Shown here: positions 49,031 to 57,185 of the stretch, piece by piece
Position numbering within the stretch: the stretch's first letter is position 1
Layout: every line of letters begins with the position of its first letter
Origin: Planctomycetota bacterium
Lineage (GTDB): Bacteria > Planctomycetota > PUPC01 > JACPCR01
Assembly (NCBI GenBank): GCA_016179685.1
Contig: JACPCR010000073.1
Span: forward strand, 62,001-126,000
Length of the DNA: 64,000 nucleotides
Reading direction: 5' to 3'
Program-made: the position numbers and the translations under genes
The notes under the pieces: model-generated
Told to the model about the DNA's origin: nothing
What the model saw: only the letters and a program-made list of their open reading frames with translations
Database searches by the model: none

Positions 49031-52000
49031 ATGGTTGACGTGAAGGAAGGCTTGGGGACACGTGAGGGGCGATGGGCTGGCCGGGTCCGGCCGAAGATCA
49101 CGGGCCGCGGCCGAAGGCTTGTGCTCGCCGGGTGCCTATTAGTCGCCTTCGCGCCGGGCCAGACCCACCCCGAGTCGCTGGCCTCTGTCAAGCCGGGTCT
49201 GCGGCCACCGAGCCATCTTTTCTTGAATGGTGGCCGGCCGCAGATTTCAGCCGAGGAAGTCACCTTTGGGGAGGCGGCGGGGCCCCTCGACGCGCTGGTG
49301 GCCTCCCTCACCATCGAAGGACTCCCCGAGGGCGTGGCCGAGTGCCGTGTGAGCTGGGAGGTTCGTGACTTCTCCGGCGCGGCCATTCACCAGGTGTCCG
49401 AGAAGCGGCCGGCGGCCGAGGCGCTGGCCCGCAGCTTTTCCTGCGCCCTGCCGGCCACATCACAGGCCGGCCCGTTCCGATTCCACTACGAGGTGGCCGC
49501 CGGCGGCCAGTCCTCTCGAGGCGTCATCCCCATCTCACGGGCAGACCATTCCTTCCTCATCGAGGACTTCGAGAAGGCGCTGCGGCCCGCGAGCGGCAAC
49601 ATCCGCCTGGATTCCGCGTCCGCTCACTCGGGCCAATTCGGCCTGCGCGTCGAGCCCGCATTCGCCGAAGGCGACCGGCAGCGTCTGGCCGCCATCGATC
49701 TTTTCCTCGAGCAGGTGGGATCGGGCGGTTTTGCTGCGTGCCGGCCTGCCGCGGAGAAGCTTCAGGCCGCGGGCGGAGCGGGCCGCATCCTCCAGATTCT
49801 CGATGATTCCAAGCTCGGGGAGGCCGAAAAGCTCCAGCAAGCTCGTGAAGAAGCCCATAACATGCGACTGGGTTTCCTCCGCCAGCACGGCACGTCCGTC
49901 CCGATCGGCCTCGAATTGCCGGGCCGGCCGACCCGGCTGTGCCTGTGGGCTCGTGCGGACACGCCGGGCGGCGGCCTCGAGGTTCAGGTCAGCGCGCTCA
50001 TCGAGAACAATCAGGCGCGTCACCGCTGGACGGTCCCCGGCCCCGCCCTGGAGGGTCAGGGGTGGAAACGGCTCGAGCTCGATCTGCCGGTCTACGCCGA
50101 GGCCCGTGCCCGTGCGTCGCCCGAGGCCTTGAAGAGTGATCCGGCGGCCCAGGGGCAGGCGCATTACCCGTTGAAGCTCGAGGCCATTGCCCTGCTTGGC
50201 CCCGGCCCCGCCTCCTTCGACGATCTCAGTGTGCGGACCCAGGAAACGTTGGAATCCCCCGTGCAGGTCATCGCCGGGGGCGACAAGCCGGGCGCTCTGC
50301 TGTTTCCGGGCGACGCCTTCCGCATCCGCGTGCACGACGCCTCTTTGACCGCGCCGCTGAAGGCGGCATGGCAAGCGGAGGCGACGGACCTGGAACGCCG
50401 GCCCGTGCGTCAGGCCTCCTGGCCCATCGATCTCGGGCCCGACGGCGTCCAGGAGTTGGAAATCTCCACCAACGGCTGGCCCCGAGGCGTCTATGCCATT
50501 CGGCTCGAAGCCGTCCAGGAGGGCCGAACGATCTACCGCAATTTCACCGAGCAGCCGACCTCTCCGGCCTTCCTCGGTCAGCGTTTCATCCTCTACCGGC
50601 CCGACGCGCCGGACCTCACGACTCTGTCCGCAGCCGAGTTTCTCCGCGACGGACACCGGGTGGAGCTGGACTTGGGCAAGGGCCACGAGGTCGTCCCGAT
50701 CCAGTGGCACAACTCCTATCCGGAGCTGCGCGACGGCATCGAGCCTCGGGAAGGGATGTGGATGTGGCACGTCTACGATCCGAAGGTGAAGCAGACCGTC
50801 TCGGCCGGGAAGAGCATCGTGGCCCGGCTGGGCCTCACGCCCGCCTGGGCCAGTTCCGAGGGGCGCTATGACGACATGACGGGCAACCGCGACTGGGTGG
50901 GCGATCCGTTCACTTTGCCCCAGCGCAGCGTCACCTGGGAGCGGTATGTCTACAAGGTGGTCAAGCGTTACCAGCGGGACGTGTCGATCTGGGAGGTCTG
51001 GAACAAGCCGGACGATCCGGTTTTCAAGACCACGGCCAAGGAATTCACGGAGCGCGTGCTGAAGGTGGCGCACCGTGCGGCCCGGAGCGCGTCTCCGAAG
51101 TGCCGTCTCCTCCTGGGCGGCATCACCCGGGACAATCTGCTGCCTTTTCTCCGGGACCTTTTCCAGTGCGGGGGCCACCAGCTCGTCGATGCGATCGGGG
51201 TCCATCCTTCCGTTGATCCTCTGAGCCCGGAGCGCGCCTTCTTGGGCGAGATGCTCGAGGAGGCCTGCCGCCTGGCCGAGAAGGCCGGTGCGGCCGACAA
51301 GCTCTGGATCACCGAGCTGGGATGGAACACGGGCCGGCCCGGTGACGTCTCCGAGATGGAACAGGCCCAGTACCTCTGCCGAGCCTTCGTTCTCGCCCGG
51401 CTGGCGGGCATCCGGCGCATCCTCATCGATCTCCACACCGCGCAGTGGGAGCAGGCCAGTTCCGGTCTGCTGTTCCAAACCCCTTCGGAATCGGGATTCA
51501 TCCACTATCGGCTCGGAGCGCTCGCCTTCAAGCACCTGGCCCGCGCCCTTCCGGAGGAGGCCAGTCCGCTGGGCGAGATCGATCTCCGCGACCGCTCCCT
51601 TCGCCTTTCGCGAGCCGGGCTGTTCCAGTTGCCGGAAGGCCTTCTTCTCGTCGTCTGGCGCGAGACCGGAACGGCCAGGATGCCCGCCGTCGGCGGCGAG
51701 GTCCAGGACATGCTCGGCAATCCCATCACGCCCCGGGAGGGCTTTCTTGACATTTCTGCTGCGCCCTTGTTCATCCGGCTGCCCGGCGGCGACCTGCCTG
51801 CGCTCCGGCGTCGGCTCGAGCGACTCCCCCTCCAATTCAAGGATGACCCTGCTTCTCGGTGGAAAATGGCGCTTCACACCTTCGCCGACGTGGGCGATCC
51901 CGCCGACGAGCAGGCGGCCGGCTACGCGGTCACCGGCCGCAGCGTGATCTCCACCCTGACCTCCACCTATCTCGACAAGCGCTCCCTCAAGGACTCCGGC

Positions 52001-52765
52001 CGGAATCTTCACGAGTCCGAAAGTCTGCGCCTTCCACTCCAGGACGCGGGTGCTCGTGACCTGATTCTGAAGCGCCGCATCGACTATGAGTTAAAGGACC
52101 AGAAGTGCCGCGTGAGCGTCGACGGCAAAGAAGTCGGGGTCTGGCTTGTGCCGGGTCAGGACCGCACGCGCCGCTGGCGCGACGAGCATTTCATCATCCC
52201 CAACTCGTTCCTTTCAGGGAAGGGAGAGGCGACGCTGACCCTTTCGGCCGTGACGGGTCCCTATTCCACCTTCAGTCTTGCCGCAGGCCTCAAGGAGCCC
52301 GGAACGCTCTTCCTGAGCGACATCCAGCCGCTCGTGGACACCGAGGGCTGGATCGGGCCCGTCCGGTCCGATACGAGCTTCCTGCACTCTCCCCTTTCCA
52401 TCCAGAAGAAGAGCTTTGCAAAGGGCCTCGGTGTTCACGCCCCGAGCCTTCTCGTCTATAATCTCAATCGCCAGTTCCGGCGATTTCATTTCCAGTGCGG
52501 CCTCGATGACGTGACCGAAGGAAAAGGGAGCGTGGCCTTTCGAGTCCTCGCCGACCAGAAAACCCTGTATGACTCGCACCGCGTCAATGCCTTCAGCCGT
52601 CTCGATCCCCAGGAAGTGGACGTGACCGACGCCCAGGTGCTTCAGCTCGTCGTGGAAGACGGAGGCGACGGCAAGGAAAATGACGTCGCGGATTGGGCCA
52701 ACGCGAGGCTCAGCGATGCTGAACGAAAGGATTCAGGCCGTGAAAAAACGCATGAACCTCAATAG
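49031..52765 (+). CDS. Giant secreted glycosidase-like protein with C-terminal NPCBM domain
   Basis: A 1244-residue protein. The basic N-terminus and hydrophobic run RRLVLAGCLLVAFAPGQ look like a Sec signal peptide. The middle has carbohydrate-binding-like beta domains, and residues about 590-850 a clan GH-A-like TIM barrel: LGLTPAWASSEGRYDD, YVYKVVKRYQRDVSIWEVWNKPDDP, LVDAIGVHPSVDP and DKLWITELGWNTGRPGD (putative nucleophile Glu). Where most GH-A enzymes have Asn-Glu-Pro (acid/base), this reads Asn-Lys-Pro. The C-terminus (LFLSDIQPLVDTEGWIGPVRSDTSF, SFAKGLGVHAPSLLVYNL, FRRFHFQCGLDDVTEGKGSVAFRVLAD) is an NPCBM domain. It precedes the HEAT-repeat gene by seven bases. Confidence 0.82.
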   Translation: MVDVKEGLGTREGRWAGRVRPKITGRGRRLVLAGCLLVAFAPGQTHPESLASVKPGLRPPSHLFLNGGRPQISAEEVTFGEAAGPLDALVASLTIEGLPEGVAECRVSWEVRDFSGAAIHQVSEKRPAAEALARSFSCALPATSQAGPFRFHYEVAAGGQSSRGVIPISRADHSFLIEDFEKALRPASGNIRLDSASAHSGQFGLRVEPAFAEGDRQRLAAIDLFLEQVGSGGFAACRPAAEKLQAAGGAGRILQILDDSKLGEAEKLQQAREEAHNMRLGFLRQHGTSVPIGLELPGRPTRLCLWARADTPGGGLEVQVSALIENNQARHRWTVPGPALEGQGWKRLELDLPVYAEARARASPEALKSDPAAQGQAHYPLKLEAIALLGPGPASFDDLSVRTQETLESPVQVIAGGDKPGALLFPGDAFRIRVHDASLTAPLKAAWQAEATDLERRPVRQASWPIDLGPDGVQELEISTNGWPRGVYAIRLEAVQEGRTIYRNFTEQPTSPAFLGQRFILYRPDAPDLTTLSAAEFLRDGHRVELDLGKGHEVVPIQWHNSYPELRDGIEPREGMWMWHVYDPKVKQTVSAGKSIVARLGLTPAWASSEGRYDDMTGNRDWVGDPFTLPQRSVTWERYVYKVVKRYQRDVSIWEVWNKPDDPVFKTTAKEFTERVLKVAHRAARSASPKCRLLLGGITRDNLLPFLRDLFQCGGHQLVDAIGVHPSVDPLSPERAFLGEMLEEACRLAEKAGAADKLWITELGWNTGRPGDVSEMEQAQYLCRAFVLARLAGIRRILIDLHTAQWEQASSGLLFQTPSESGFIHYRLGALAFKHLARALPEEASPLGEIDLRDRSLRLSRAGLFQLPEGLLLVVWRETGTARMPAVGGEVQDMLGNPITPREGFLDISAAPLFIRLPGGDLPALRRRLERLPLQFKDDPASRWKMALHTFADVGDPADEQAAGYAVTGRSVISTLTSTYLDKRSLKDSGRNLHESESLRLPLQDAGARDLILKRRIDYELKDQKCRVSVDGKEVGVWLVPGQDRTRRWRDEHFIIPNSFLSGKGEATLTLSAVTGPYSTFSLAAGLKEPGTLFLSDIQPLVDTEGWIGPVRSDTSFLHSPLSIQKKSFAKGLGVHAPSLLVYNLNRQFRRFHFQCGLDDVTEGKGSVAFRVLADQKTLYDSHRVNAFSRLDPQEVDVTDAQVLQLVVEDGGDGKENDVADWANARLSDAERKDSGREKTHEPQ

Positions 52766-52772
52766 GGGAACG

Positions 52773-54188
52773 ATGATGCCCGACAAGAACCTGCCTCGCG
52801 CGCCTCGTTCATGCACCGGAACACGGGGTTGCTCCATTCTCCATTTCCTCGTTTGTTCCCTGCCTGCGAGCGCAGCCATGGCCGAGGATGCCGCCGGCCT
52901 CGTCCGTCAGATCGAGAGGGCCGAAAATCCCGCACGCCTCGCCGCCCTGGGCGCGGAGGCCATACCCGCGCTTCTCCATGGCCTCGAGACTTCCGAGCAT
53001 AAGGACGTCATCCTGCACCTCCTTGGCGAGATCGGGGATTCCCGGGCACTCCCTGCCATCACTCGCTTCACTCAGGATGCGGTCATCGAGCACCGTATCG
53101 CCGCCGTTTACGCCCTTCGCAAGTTCAAGACCCAGGAGGCGACTTCCGAGGCCTCCAAAGCCCTTTCGGACAAGGAGGAGCGGGTGCGGTCCGCCGCCCT
53201 TCAGGCCCTTCGAGCGCTCGAGGCCCGGACCGAGGCCGCGGGGGTTGCCCGCCTTCTCTCAGACCCCGAGTGGCCCCTGCGCAAGGAATCCGCGCGGCTG
53301 CTGGGCGATTTCAAGGAAAGGGACGCAACGCCGGCCCTGGTGGCCCGGCTTCGCTTCCAGCTCGTTCCCGAGACCGAGGAGGGAAAAACCGCCGCGTCCG
53401 AGGAACCGAAAATGATCCCGCGGTACGACGAGTCGGTCGCCAGCGTGCGCATGGAGGCGATCCAGAGCCTGGGAAAGATCGGCGCGCCCGATGCCGTCCA
53501 GGCCTTCATCCCTCTGCTCGCCCACGGAAGTGACGCCGAACGCAGGGCAGCGGTTGATGCCCTCCAGCGCATGGGCCACGGAGTCGCCGACCTCGTTCAC
53601 CAGAGCATCCGATACCCGTCCAAAGAGGACAAACCGCCCATGTCACCGGCCGAAATCCTTCAGAGCGCCTACCTCGCGGTCGCCCTGGCGCGCCTGGCCG
53701 ACGACCGTGCGGTGAAGGCCGCCCTGTCTTACGCTCCGGCCGGCGACCCTTTCTGCCAAATTGAGCTCGTCCAGTTCCTCGGAAACCGAAAAGTCGCCGA
53801 GTCCGCTCCTGTGCTCGCCCAGATGCTCCGCACGACCAAGGTGAAACAGGTGAATGAAGCCCTTGGCAGTGCCCTCACCGCAATTGGCCAGCCGGCCAGC
53901 GCCGCCCTCCTGGAACTGCTTCCCGATCGCACCGTGTGCGTCGAGGTGATGGGCCTTCTCGAAAAGCCGGAGCTTCAGAATGCCAAGGCGATCGAAAAAT
54001 TCATCAAGTACCTCGAGGATGAGGACTTCGACATTCGGTCCGCGGCCATCAAGGCCCTCGTCGCCCACCGGGCAACGGAGGCTGTGGCTTCCCTGGAGTC
54101 CACCCGCCTCCTCGACCCTGACGAACGCGTGCGCGATGCCGCCACTGATGCCTTGAAGGCCCTGACGGGCAAAGACTATCGTAAATAA
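52773..54188 (+). CDS. Secreted HEAT-repeat protein
   Basis: A 471-residue protein made mostly of HEAT/PBS-lyase-like repeats: AVIEHRIAAVYALRKFKTQEATSEASKALSDKEERVRSAALQALRALE, WPLRKESARLLGDFKERDATPALVARL, SVRMEAIQSLGKIGAPDAVQAFIPLLAHGSDAERRAAVDALQRMG and, at the end, FDIRSAAIKALVAHRATEAVASLESTRLLDPDERVRDAATDALKALTG. An N-terminal hydrophobic stretch (CSILHFLVCSLPASAAMAED) looks like a signal peptide. The start at ATG 52773 follows AGGGGA; it is seven bases after the glycosidase-like stop, so the two are an operon. HEAT proteins usually scaffold protein-protein contacts; partner unknown. Confidence 0.85.
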   Translation: MMPDKNLPRAPRSCTGTRGCSILHFLVCSLPASAAMAEDAAGLVRQIERAENPARLAALGAEAIPALLHGLETSEHKDVILHLLGEIGDSRALPAITRFTQDAVIEHRIAAVYALRKFKTQEATSEASKALSDKEERVRSAALQALRALEARTEAAGVARLLSDPEWPLRKESARLLGDFKERDATPALVARLRFQLVPETEEGKTAASEEPKMIPRYDESVASVRMEAIQSLGKIGAPDAVQAFIPLLAHGSDAERRAAVDALQRMGHGVADLVHQSIRYPSKEDKPPMSPAEILQSAYLAVALARLADDRAVKAALSYAPAGDPFCQIELVQFLGNRKVAESAPVLAQMLRTTKVKQVNEALGSALTAIGQPASAALLELLPDRTVCVEVMGLLEKPELQNAKAIEKFIKYLEDEDFDIRSAAIKALVAHRATEAVASLESTRLLDPDERVRDAATDALKALTGKDYRK

Positions 54189-54376
54189 ACCGGCACGGAC
54201 ACAATATGAAACGAATCGTTACAAGACTCACAGACTGTTTCATATCGTGAATCCATTCGCTGAAATGGTCAGTCCCGATCATGTCCGCATAACTCATTCT
54301 GCCATAATGAGTAATATCTTGGCGTCCTGCACATGGCATGCTGTATGGCACAAGTGTTGCAATCAAATGGATTGCT
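54189..54376. other. Gene-free stretch after the HEAT-repeat gene
   Basis: Lower in G+C than its surroundings. There are short open frames on the minus strand (for example SYADMIGTDHFSEWIHDM) but no recognisable protein. It leads into the promoter-like region of the candidate RNA at 54410. Confidence 0.4.
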
Positions 54377-54405
54377 TTGGCTTGTGCAATGTTGCATTGC
54401 ATAGG
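54377..54405 (+). promoter_or_regulatory. Possible promoter with 17-bp palindrome ahead of the candidate RNA
   Basis: TTGGCT (54377-54382) and CATAGG (54400-54405), 17 bp apart, form a weak sigma70-like promoter; the spacer and -10 are spanned by the palindrome TGCAATGTTGCATTGCA (54385-54401). The palindrome is exact; the promoter boxes are poor matches. Confidence 0.4.
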
Positions 54406-54409
54406 TAGC

Positions 54410-54630
54410 TCGAATTTGTGCAGGACCCTTCCCGGCCAGGGATACCGCCGTCTAGGGGGGCGGCGATTGACAGCCAGGGGAGAAGTGGAAGAATCGTAGC
54501 TTCCAAAAATTGTCGTATGGTGCGACAGAGAGGATTGCACCATAATTCCGGGCCAGGGAAGGCTCCTCACAAATTCGAATTCCTTCGGAGAGGAAGAGCC
54601 TTGAACAGCAATGTTCGAGGCTTTTTTTTT
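54410..54630 (+). ncRNA. Candidate structured non-coding RNA with intrinsic terminator
   Basis: Positions 54410-54437 pair with 54551-54578 to give 26 base pairs with two single-base bulges and one mismatch (arm begins TCGAATTTGTG). The enclosed 113 nt contain three more hairpins: CGCCG/CGGCG (54446-54450 with 54461-54465), TGGAAG/CTTCCA (54486-54491 with 54500-54505) and TATGGTGC/GCACCATA (54516-54523 with 54537-54544). A terminator follows: AGCCTTGAAC (54597-54606) pairs with GTTCGAGGCT (54613-54622), then nine T residues to 54630. I do not recognise it as tmRNA, RNase P, SRP or a standard riboswitch; 6S RNA has a similar size but different features. A MITE with long terminal inverted repeats is the alternative. 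Confidence 0.6.
54597..54630 (+). terminator. Rho-independent terminator with T9 run
   Basis: A ten-base-pair stem (AGCCTTGAAC / GTTCGAGGCT, one T-G wobble) with loop AGCAAT and nine T residues at 54622-54630. It is the clearest intrinsic terminator in the window and ends no recognised protein gene, since the nearest upstream stop codon is 400 bp away. Confidence 0.85.
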
Positions 54631-54817
54631 GGAACTGCACCAATTCTTAGCGGAGCGTTGCCTCAAACCGAGCGGGTAAGGGAGGGGCTGGGGTTGCCAG
54701 CCTCCCGCTCCCCGTTGTCGAAATAGGGTCATTTCCGTATATTTACCGGCGTGCGGGTTTGTCGCTGCGGATGACCCCGCAGTGATTACTCCTCCCATTT
54801 GTTACGGGAGACTCTCC

Positions 54818-55864
54818 ATGCTTCGCATTGAAGAGCTGGACACCCCTTCGCTGATCTGCGACCTGGACGTCATGGAAGCGAACTTGAAGCTCATGGCGGA
54901 GCGGTGCAGGGCCTTGGGCATTGCCCTGAGGCCGCACACGAAGTCGCACAAGATTCCCGCCCTGGCTCACTTGCAGATTGCCTCGGGAGCGCAAGGCATC
55001 ACCTGTCAGAAGCTGGGGGACGCGGAGGTGATGGCGGCGGCGGGGATCGACGACATCCTCATCCCTTACAACATTGTGGGCAAGGTGAAGACCGAACGAC
55101 TAGCCCGGCTTGCCCGGCAAATCCGCGTCCTGGTCGCCATCGACTCCGAGGCGACGGCCAGCGGTATCTCCGCTCCAGCCTCCGAGATCGGGGCCGCCGT
55201 CGGCATCCTCATCGAACTGGATACCGGATCGCATCGATGCGGCGTGCAGAACCCGGAAGAGGCCGCGGCCCTGGCTAGGTCCGTGGCACGTTTCCCTGGC
55301 CTTCAGTTCACTGGCCTCATGACCTATCCCAGCCGCCTGGAGGCGAAGCCGTTCATCGATCGTACGGTGGCCCTCATCCGGCAGGCCGGGCTTGAAGTCT
55401 CGGTGATCAGCGGAGGCGGCACCGGCCTGGAATCGGTGTCCAAGGAACTGGGATGCACGGAGACGCGAAGCGGCTCGTATCTCTGGGAGGGCGGCAGCCG
55501 CGTGGGCAAGAGCGAAGACCTTCACCCGTCGCATTGTCCTCTCCGGGTGTTGACCGTGGTGGTGAGCACCGCCGTGCCGGGGCAGATGATCCTCGACGCG
55601 GGCCAGAAGACTCTGACGGCGCGGCCCGGCGATCCCTACGGCTACATCGTGGAGGACCCGGGTGCGAAGATTCGCGGCATGTCGATGGAGCATGGGCACG
55701 TGGATATCCGGGAATGCAGCCGGCGCTTCCAGGTGGGAGACCGCGTTTCCGTGATTCCCCTGCACGGGGAGACGACTACGAACCTGCACGACACGATGTA
55801 CGGCGTGCGAAAGGGCGTTGTGGAGGCGATCTGGAAGATAGCAGGCCGCGGACGCGTGCAGTGA
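54818..55864 (+). CDS. D-threonine aldolase / D-serine dehydratase-like PLP protein
   Basis: A 348-residue fold-type III PLP enzyme. IEELDTPSLICDLDVMEANLKLMAERC starts the alanine racemase-like barrel; ALRPHTKSHKIPALAHLQI contains the PLP lysine (THKSxK-type motif); VISGGGTGLESVSKELG binds the phosphate. The C-terminal metal-binding part has SMEHGHVDIREC and VSVIPLHGETTTNLHD, as in DSD1/DTA-type enzymes. It would cleave D-threonine-type beta-hydroxy amino acids or deaminate D-serine. ATG 54818 follows GGGAG at 54806-54810. It stands alone between the candidate RNA and the TGACACC element. Exact substrate unproven. Confidence 0.9.
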   Translation: MLRIEELDTPSLICDLDVMEANLKLMAERCRALGIALRPHTKSHKIPALAHLQIASGAQGITCQKLGDAEVMAAAGIDDILIPYNIVGKVKTERLARLARQIRVLVAIDSEATASGISAPASEIGAAVGILIELDTGSHRCGVQNPEEAAALARSVARFPGLQFTGLMTYPSRLEAKPFIDRTVALIRQAGLEVSVISGGGTGLESVSKELGCTETRSGSYLWEGGSRVGKSEDLHPSHCPLRVLTVVVSTAVPGQMILDAGQKTLTARPGDPYGYIVEDPGAKIRGMSMEHGHVDIRECSRRFQVGDRVSVIPLHGETTTNLHDTMYGVRKGVVEAIWKIAGRGRVQ

Positions 55865-56138
55865 ACGTGCGCACGTGACCCAAGGCGGGCGAAGCCCGCA
55901 ACCCAACAAGGGTGCAAAAGGTGTCAGGGCTCAGGGTTCAGGAATCAACTGACACCCGACCCGCCTCCCACTGGGACAGGTCTGGCAGGACACCTTTCAA
56001 TTTCTCAGCCGGGTGCCCGCGTCAGCGAGCGTGGAGAAGTTACGCCCTAAGACTTTAATGCCTCACAGACCCTTGATCTTCGTGACCTTTTCCATACGCT
56101 AAGTTCCGGGTTCTGAGGTGTCACCGCGCTTCTGAACC
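55865..56138. repeat. Second copy of the TGACACC/GAGAAGT intergenic element
   Basis: GGCGGGCGAAGCCCGCAACCC, GGTGTCAGGG, TGACACCCGACCC, a GCCGGGTGCCCGCGT segment and GAGAAGTTACGCCCTAAGACTTTAAT appear in the same order as at 145-321. A diverged copy of the GTTCAGAAG hairpin family may lie at 56107-56137 (GGTTCTGAGGTG...CGCTTCTGAACC). Confidence 0.7.
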
Positions 56139-57185
56139 GTGATACAAGACTCCAACGTGGACCCGAAAAATTCCACATCCTGTCCCGCAAAAGTTCACCG
56201 CCTCGGCCTCATCGGATGCGGCTGGGTCCTCCCGTTCCATCTCCGGGCCCTCCGGCAGCTTTCGGACCGGGCGAGAGTCGTCTGGGTGGCGGATCCGGCC
56301 CGGGAGCGGGCCGAGAAGGCCGCGTCCGAGATCGGGGTCAAAGCACTGACGGATTACCACGCCGGCCTGGACGAAGTGGACGCGGCCTTCGTCCTCGTGC
56401 CGCACCACCTCCACCATCCGGTCACCCTCGATTGCCTCCGCGCGGGCCTCGACGTGCTCGTCGAAAAGCCGCTTGCCGTGACCCTCGATCAGGCGGACGA
56501 GATGATCGAGACGGCCGACCGGCTGGGCCGAGTCCTCATGGTGGCCTACCCCCACCGGTATCGGAGAAGCATGCGGCTGCTCAAGCAGGCCATTGAAGGC
56601 GGGCGGTATGGGCGGCTCATCATGCTCGATGCGATGATGGACGAATCGCTGCGAGGTTATGCGCTGGGGTGGCTGGCGAAGAAAGCCACGCTGGGTGGCG
56701 GCCTCTTCTTCTCTGCGTCGCCTCACATGCTCGACGTGCTGTTCTGGATCGGCGGTGAGGTGAAGTCCCTTTCCATGGTAGGCACGCACGGGGGCATTCC
56801 GATGGAAGGCGAGGATACCGCGGCGTCCATCATGAAATTCGCCAGCGGGGTCATCGGCGTCACGCGCCACACCTGGGCCTCGCCCCGCTGCCGGATTTGG
56901 TATACCCTGAACGCCATGTGCGAAGGGGCGCACGTGACCCTGACCACGACGCCGCTGGGCGACTTGGCGAAGGACGGCGTGAAATGCGCCTGGCGGACGC
57001 GAGTGGTCGCGCTCGGCGAGGCGGAGGAGGTCCTCCTCGAAAGCGATGAGGGACTCGAGATGCAACCCGAAGACGCGCACTTCTTGGACTGCTTGGGGGA
57101 CCGGCGCAGGCCGGAGACGGACGGCCGGGCGGCCCGGCGCATCATGGAGCTCGTGTTTCAGGCCTACCGGGAGGCTGCATGCTGA
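56139..57185 (+). CDS. Gfo/Idh/MocA family oxidoreductase, first gene of a sugar operon
   Basis: A 348-residue NAD(P)-dependent dehydrogenase-like protein. VHRLGLIGCGWVLPFHLRAL is the dinucleotide-binding start, LVEKPLAVTLDQADEMIE the EKP motif and YPHRYRRSMRLLKQAI the domain junction; GGGLFFSASPHMLDVLFWIGG holds the active-site His/Asp. The GTG start at 56139 lies in a repeat-like hairpin; a GTG at 56157 is an alternative. It overlaps the isomerase gene by seven bases and heads a run of tightly packed genes (isomerase, UroD-like, GH32, NmrA-like). In such clusters this family usually oxidises a sugar that the TIM-barrel enzyme then isomerises. Confidence 0.9.
   Translation: MIQDSNVDPKNSTSCPAKVHRLGLIGCGWVLPFHLRALRQLSDRARVVWVADPARERAEKAASEIGVKALTDYHAGLDEVDAAFVLVPHHLHHPVTLDCLRAGLDVLVEKPLAVTLDQADEMIETADRLGRVLMVAYPHRYRRSMRLLKQAIEGGRYGRLIMLDAMMDESLRGYALGWLAKKATLGGGLFFSASPHMLDVLFWIGGEVKSLSMVGTHGGIPMEGEDTAASIMKFASGVIGVTRHTWASPRCRIWYTLNAMCEGAHVTLTTTPLGDLAKDGVKCAWRTRVVALGEAEEVLLESDEGLEMQPEDAHFLDCLGDRRRPETDGRAARRIMELVFQAYREAAC

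Noticed and set aside
49130..49160. Leu-Ala-Gly-Cys in the signal region of the NPCBM protein as a lipobox
   Set aside because: The hydrophobic stretch before the Cys is too short and continues after it, so an ordinary Sec signal peptide fits better.
49535..52012. An 825-codon antisense open frame opposite the NPCBM glycosidase-like gene
   Set aside because: Same cause: strong codon bias on the coding strand leaves the reverse strand open. The plus-strand product has recognisable domains.
54410..54578. Assignment of the structured element to 6S RNA
   Set aside because: Size is similar, but I cannot find the single central bubble and conserved strands expected of 6S RNA; left as unassigned.
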